In this document: in pieces, positions 58,303 through 64,000 of the stretch
How positions within the stretch are numbered: the first letter of the stretch is position 1
Layout of the letters: the number at the start of each line of letters is the position of its first letter
NCBI RefSeq assembly: GCF_030272615.1
Contig: NC_081410.1
Location: forward strand, 113,040,433-113,104,432
DNA: 64,000 nt
Origin: Cryptomeria japonica
Taxonomy: Eukaryota > Streptophyta > Pinopsida > Cupressales > Cupressaceae
Reading direction: 5' to 3'
Program-made: the position numbers and the translations under genes
The notes under the pieces: model-generated
The model's input: only the letters and a program-made list of their open reading frames with translations
The model's database searches: none
Told to the model about the DNA's origin: nothing

Positions 58303-60929
58303 TTTAAATTTAATTACAACATTACTTAAATTAGTTTCAATTGATCATTATATATATTTGATTTGTGTCTCTAGATCAAGAATAAAAAGAAATCATCCCT
58401 TTACCCTACTTACATTTGATCATCAATCACTTTCCATTAACTCATTTTTTTTTTTATAGGTAAATTATTTTCAGATATTTTACTCATATGAACATCAAAA
58501 TAAGAACACTAAAAGATCTTGTGAGAACAACCATAATATTAGCTCCTCTAAAGAAGCCACACGGAAAACTCCTATTGAAGACCAAGAGTGCAACTTTGAG
58601 TTCCACATTAGATGTCCCATTGGGATTGGAATTCAGATCTAGACAATGAAAACTCAATCATTTAACCCATTGATCTTAATACATTAGACTTTCATCAACT
58701 AAATTTCTAAATTTAACAAATTTCTAATATCTCAATCGAAAAACTTATATATACTTAGTATCTTTCCAAAACACTTGTTTTTATTGTCTCTACACACTTC
58801 AAAACCCTAAATAATCTCAAGTCATTTGAATTAATTTTTTTCATCACATTAGAAATTACAACACATTCTAAATTTTCAGATTTGACTACCTCTAATTTAG
58901 AGTTTTCTATCACTGTTTATATCACATTGTTAACTTCATATTAGAATTGTCATAAGGATAAGACCCTCACTTAGCAAGATTCTCATTTTTTTTTTAAATG
59001 TCATTTGTTATCAGTCCAAACATCCAAATGCATCTTTATTTATTGTTATAAAAGTGTCAATGGCTAATATGTTAGATCTATGCACCAAGCTTTAGATCTA
59101 TATGCCTATAAGTATGTAAGGAATATTTTGATGAAATTTTCACAACACATAACTTATAAAATTGTTCCAAAATAAGTCACGAATTCCTTAAAAAAGAGCT
59201 AAAAGGAAGACCTAAACATGGGGCTCTAAGACCATACAAGAAGAGCCTTCATGCATGAATCATGTTAGGACAATTTGGATTAGCTTAAGAATGCAAAAAG
59301 TATTTCCTTTTTTGCTAGTAGATAGCATTAATTAAATGTATTTAATGACTACACTATGTGATGTAGTTAAATAAAGTCAATTGTAAAGGTCCTAATCAAT
59401 AAGTCACACTAGGCAACTATGCTCAGGACAAGAGACATATATACATATCAATGACATTATTGGTTTTTTGATTGGGCTTGCTCACAAGGTAGAAATAATG
59501 TGATAATAGGAGGAATTATTGGAAATTATTGTTCTATTTGTTAGGACCTAGAATGACCATACAATACTGTGTTCCACTTGTAAGATGGAACAAAAATATG
59601 AGTTTTAGAAGGGAAAAACTATTAAACAATTCTGAAAGAAATATCTTCATTTGACATGTCAATAAAATTCAAAAAAATTTATTCTATAAAATTTACAAAT
59701 TAAAATATATCTATATGGAGAGGTCTTCATTAGAAGGAAGGTATTTATGATGACCTCCTTCATTTATTCACTTAGGTTTTTTTATAAAATTTTTAATTGT
59801 CATAAAATAGAACCACTATGACATGAGAATCGGTAGTAACATATCCCTCAAATTATTCTCTCTAAAATATAATTTATAGTATATTTTATTAATTTATTAA
59901 ATTTTTCTATTTTCTAGATTTTATCAAACATAAACTTATCTATTTAGTGTACATGGAAATTTTATAAAAGTAACTTTTTTTTAAATATGTTGAGATTTTG
60001 TATTAATGTGTTATTTAAAAATAATCTACATTGTATAGAGAAAATCTTTTTTGGATCATAAAATGGTTATTTGGAATAAAGGAGTAATTTCACTAGCCCA
60101 TAAGTCAAATACATTTATAAGACAAGCCTCCAAGAGTATAAATGAATATTTATTTAGTACATCAATCAATAAATACACTCTCTATATCCCTCTAACAACA
60201 TGCAAAGATATTCATAGCATGCAAGATAAATATCACTTCACTCCTACACATTTAGCATAGCAACCATGGAGCCCTTGAAGCAAGGATGAACACGAAAATT
60301 AGATAAATTACCACAACTTAGGGGTATGTGCGGGATCATGGTGGGACACACAAGCCCTTAAGTGGAAATGATAGGAAGTGGGTGTCTATCTAACCACCCT
60401 AACCACAATCAAATCATAAAATATTTTTAATAATATTTTAGATATAAGTATGCCACGAACCCTTTTTTTCCATAATTATTTAATTAGCAATATAATATTT
60501 ATTTTTTGCAAATGAAATGGAAATGAAATGAAATTGGAATTGTCAATGAAATAAGATAGGAAATCGTATGCACTAAAATAATTTACATACAATCAAATGA
60601 TTAGTAATAATTTTTATTGCAAATTGGGATTGTCATTGCTAATGAGCAACTGAGTGCAAGTGAATGCAGGAACTGGTGAACGTAGATGAAGGCGATAACA
60701 TGGTTCAGGTGGAGTTGTCTTAGCTCTTGTATTTTGTTAGAATAGGTGGAATCTCTCACACACTACATTAGGATTTATAATTTGCATAATGATGGATGAT
60801 TTAAAAGACCTTATTTGAATGTTTGTTTAAATTGGAATGATGAATTTGGAGTGATTAGTAGATTGATTTAAATGTTTATACAATTGCATTGATTGCATTA
60901 TTTGAGCGATGATTGAGTTAAATCTAAGT
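58303..60929. other. AT-rich spacer, no gene seen
   Basis: No coding region. One GC-richer fragment at 60310-60415 (GGATCATGGTGGGACACACA) is isolated and unidentified. Confidence 0.5.
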
Positions 60930-63900
60930 TGCATGAGCGAATGAGAAATATTTTTGGGGAGAAGGCTAGGATTCAAGAGGAAATAGAACAGATTCATAAG
61001 ATTAATTTGAGCTTAGGTATGACTCCTATGTCTTTTGATAGGCTTAAATTTTTGAAAGTCTAGTTGGAGGAAGTTTTGGCTAGGGAAGAATCTTATTGGA
61101 GGCAGAAATCCAAGGATCTTTGGTTATCAGAGGGGGATAGAAATACCAAATTTTTTCACTCTTCAACTAAGTTAAGGCGTCAGCACAATAAAATATCCTG
61201 TATTATTGATTCTCATGGGAAGAGTTTATCAGATGAGGATGATATTGCTTCTAAAGCAATAAACTTCTTTAAGTCTCTGCTCTTGGCTGAGCCTGTTTCC
61301 TTAGATAATACCTTTGTTAATTTTGTCCCCCCTTTAGGTAGTCATGAGGATAATAGGATGCTTATGGATCCTTTCTCTTTGGATGAGTTAAGGGGGGGGG
61401 GGGTGGTATTTTCCATGCATCCAGAAAAGGCCCCAGGTTCGGATGGGTTTAATGACTTTAGTTTTTCAAAAGTGTTGGGACTTGGTGGGGAATGATGCCT
61501 TATTAGCCTTGGAAGAGTCTAGGTGGAATGGAACTATTTTGAAGGAACTTAACACTAATTATTTCTATTATTCCTAAAGTGGATAATCCTAGCTCCTTTC
61601 TTTATTTTCACCCTATTGCTCTTTGTAATACTTTATATAGGATTTTTACCAAGGCAATTTTTGGTTAGGTTGGCTAGGCTTCTTCCCAAGATTGTTTCCA
61701 TTGATCAAGGGGGCTTTGTGCCTGGTAGGGAAACGTCAGAGGGTGCGATTGTAGCCCATGAGATTATGCATTGCATTTCGTGATAGAAGACTCTGACTAT
61801 GATTCTGAAACTTGACATTCTTAAAGCTTATGATTGAGTTAACTAGCAGTCTCTTGTCGTTGTATTGAAGCACTTTGGGTTTTCTCATAGTTGGATTAAA
61901 TGGGTCTTTTCTTGCATATTGTTTGCTCGATTTTCAGTTTTGATTAATGGGTCACCTTCTGGGTTTTTTTCTTCCTCTTGGGAGGTTAGGCAAGGGAATC
62001 CTCTTTCCCCTTTTTTGTTTATACTTTTGGCAGAGGCTTTAAGCATGGCCATTTTTGATGCTAGAGCATCTGGTCAGTAGAGTGGTATCAGAATAGATGG
62101 TTATCCTTCTTCACAATCCGATTGTCTTTTCATGGATGATACTCTTCTATTTGGTTCTTCTTCTTTGACAAAGGCTAGATTAATCAAGAAGATTATTACT
62201 GATTACTTTTCTTTTTCTGGTCAGAAAGTTAATGTTTTAAAATCTAAGGTTTTCTTTTTAAATGTATTCCCCTTGGTCAAGAATAGGCTTCTTCAATTTT
62301 GGGGTTTTCAAGTGGGTGCCTTTCCTTGCAAGTACTTAGGCATTCCTTTTTTTCTTGGTTCGGATAAATGGCTCACATTGGTGGGTAAGATTCTTCTAAT
62401 TAAGTCAGTTCTTAATGCCATTCCTACATACTTGATGTCTATTTTGAAAACTCCCCCCAAAGTTATCCAGGATCTCAAGGTGTCTCTATGATCCTTTCTT
62501 TGGAATAATAACATTGGGGGCAAGAAGAAGCTTCCCCTTCTAGCCTAGGATAAAGTTTTCCTTCCTAAAGAGCTGGGAGGTGCAGGTATACAAGATTTAG
62601 TATCCCAGAATAAGGCATTGGGGGATAAACTTGTTTGGAAATTATATAGGGATCCATTGAGTAAATGGGCATCCATTATGTTTGTTAAGTATTTAAGGGG
62701 GGCTCCTAGAGAAAGGATTTTCACAGCCTCGTCTCTTCCAAAAGGTTCAACTTTTTGGAATTTTCTGGTTAGTTGTAGATCGTTCATCCTTCCGCACCTT
62801 TCTTGGGTTGTCCATAATGGGAAGAAGACCTAGTTTTGGGATGAAGTCTGGAATGGTCATCTTGCATTATCTTCCATTCGGGAGTGGTCTCGTTTGTCTG
62901 ATTTTATTTCTGATCTTTGGGGGGTTTTTGTTTCTAATTATTTCATCATTGATTCCTTGGGTCCTTATCCAGTATCTCGATGGAAGTCTATTTCTTTCTT
63001 GCCCATTGATAATGAGCTTAGAGTTTCTTTTGAGGTAGAGCTTCAAAATGGATCTCTTGTGTTTCAAAATAAAGATGATACTTTGGTTTGGACTAAGAGT
63101 GCTTCAGGTTCCTATTCAGTAAAGGAGGGGTACAAATCCTTCTCTCAGTCCTCTTCTTCTTTCGATTGACCTTCTCAGCTTTTTTGGCATTCGGCGTGTC
63201 TTCTTAAAGCTGGGTCTTTTTCTTGGTTGGCATTTGAAGATAAAGATCTCACCAAGATAGATTTAATAGGCTTGGGATTACTGCGGTTTTTTCTTATGTG
63301 TTTTGTGGATATTTTATGGAAACCATGGATCATGTGTTCTTGCATTGTCCGTTTGCTATAGATTATTGGTACTGGTTATTTGGAATGCTTGGTTGGTCCT
63401 CTGCTATTAGTCCTAGTTTATTATCACATTTGTTGGCTTGGCCTTTTCTATTTTCATCCTCTTTTTTCTCCTCTATTTGGATTGTGGCACCTTCTATAGT
63501 TATTTGGAACATCTGGCTGGAGAGGAATTCTAGGATTTTTACTCGTAAGTCTGCTTCATTTAAGGAGGTTATTGACAAGATTCAATCTTCCATTTCTGAG
63601 GTGGTTCTTTCTTACATTTATAAAAACTTGGAACAAATCTAAGGTCCTTTTCTCATTGAGATAATTGGGTAACATGGAAATGGAGTTCACTTCGAGTCAT
63701 TCCTTCCCATGGGGCTTTAACAGCTGGATTATCCTCACTTGCCAAATGTAGGATGGCCAAATGGATGCCCCCCCTAATTCTCCTTCAAGTTAAATTTTGA
63801 CAGGGCTGCTAAGGGTAATTTGGGGAAGGCAGGGGTTGGGGTGGTCATCTTTGATCATAATTCTAAGATTGTTAAAGCTGTCGGTAAATATATTGGTGTT

Positions 63901-64000
63901 AGCTCTAATAATGTTGCTGAATTTTAAGGATTATCTTTTGGTCTCGATCTTGTCACGGCTTTGGGAATTAAGGACATCATCATTGAAGGAGACTCAATGT
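60930..64000 (+). mobile_element. LINE-C, 5'-truncated, same family as LINE-B, runs off window
   Basis: Starts inside the linker between endonuclease and RT (MRNIFGEKARIQEEIEQI corresponds to FKNIFGENIRIQEEIKHL in LINE-B). It continues collinearly through RT, zf-RVT and RNase H. Protein similarity to LINE-B is high throughout (for example AREESYWRQKSKDLWLSEGD against AREESYWKQKSRDLWLSEGD). The 3' end is outside the window, so no target duplication can be checked. Confidence 0.88.
61064..64000 (+). pseudogene. LINE-C ORF2: RT, zf-RVT, RNase H (partial)
   Basis: 61064-61495 is the region before RT, interrupted by a 13-nt G run at 61391-61403 that shifts frame. RT pieces: FIFHPIALCNTLYRIFTKA-like near 61600, ILKLDILKAYD near 61805, LINGSPSGFF, RQGNPLSPFLFILLAEAL (family RQGDPLSP) and LFMDDTLLFGS near 62130, where the usual FADD is FMDD. 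zf-RVT/linker: 62894-63640 (WNIWLERNSRIFTRKSASFK). RNase H: FDRAAKGNLGKAGVGVVIFD, SSNNVAEF, then a stop at Gln, and LGIKDIIIEGDSM at the window edge. Several stops and frameshifts. Confidence 0.85.

Overview
This is repeat-dense DNA from a large-genome seed plant, most plausibly a gymnosperm such as a conifer. No ordinary host protein gene can be supported anywhere in the 64 kb. What is here is a nested stack of plant retrotransposons: Ty1/copia, Ty3/gypsy chromovirus, a gag-only LTR element, L1-type LINEs with and without RNase H, a small non-autonomous LTR element and a short poly(A) retroposon. They sit in AT-rich sequence. The taxonomic call rests on element types and the absence of host exons, so it is an inference.

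Layout. 0-3.1 kb: fragments of an unrecognised minus-strand gene, degenerate repeats and the 3' end of a LINE. 3.3-9.9 kb: a decayed chromovirus (LTR, Met-type primer site, gag, protease, RT, RNase H, integrase, chromodomain) with a truncated 3' LTR. 9.9-12.2 kb: AT-rich DNA with a ~100 bp (TA)n tract and foldback locus A. 12.2-17.6 kb: a Ty1/copia element inserted just upstream of locus A's TATA box. 17.6-25 kb: flanking duplicated sequence, two tandem 1.2 kb copies of a decayed gypsy integrase segment, and a LINE fragment (perfect 16 bp target duplication) with an extra ORF downstream of RNase H. 24.8-27.1 kb: foldback locus B and more minus-strand gypsy pol. 27.1-34.9 kb: a nearly whole minus-strand LINE (LINE-B). 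36.1-38.4 kb: foldback locus C and a 1.5 kb LTR element with no coding capacity. 39.9-40.1 kb: a short retroposon. 40.7-47.0 kb: a full-length LINE without RNase H (LINE-A, minus). 47.1-54.8 kb: a full-length gag-only LTR element with an exact 5 bp target duplication. 54.8-60.9 kb: AT-rich DNA with foldback remnants D and E and a partial tandem duplication. 60.9-64.0 kb: a 5'-truncated plus-strand LINE of the LINE-B family, running off the window.

The most unusual signal is a dispersed family of foldback loci (A, B, C, plus half-copies D and E). Each of A-C is a ~50 nt imperfect inverted repeat around a ~50-60 nt loop, preceded by a TATA box and a conserved upstream region. In locus C, 48 consecutive arm positions align without any gap, 37 of them paired. 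The layout resembles a plant MIRNA gene family, and I do not recognise the sequence as a known family. Two further leads are a LINE lineage with a third ORF after RNase H joined by an ATGA stop/start overlap, and six copies of a GGACC...GGTCC foldback motif in the gag-only element.

Many stops in the elements are TAG at positions where the family has Gln (CAG) or Trp (TGG). This fits deamination of methylated cytosine in silenced chromatin.
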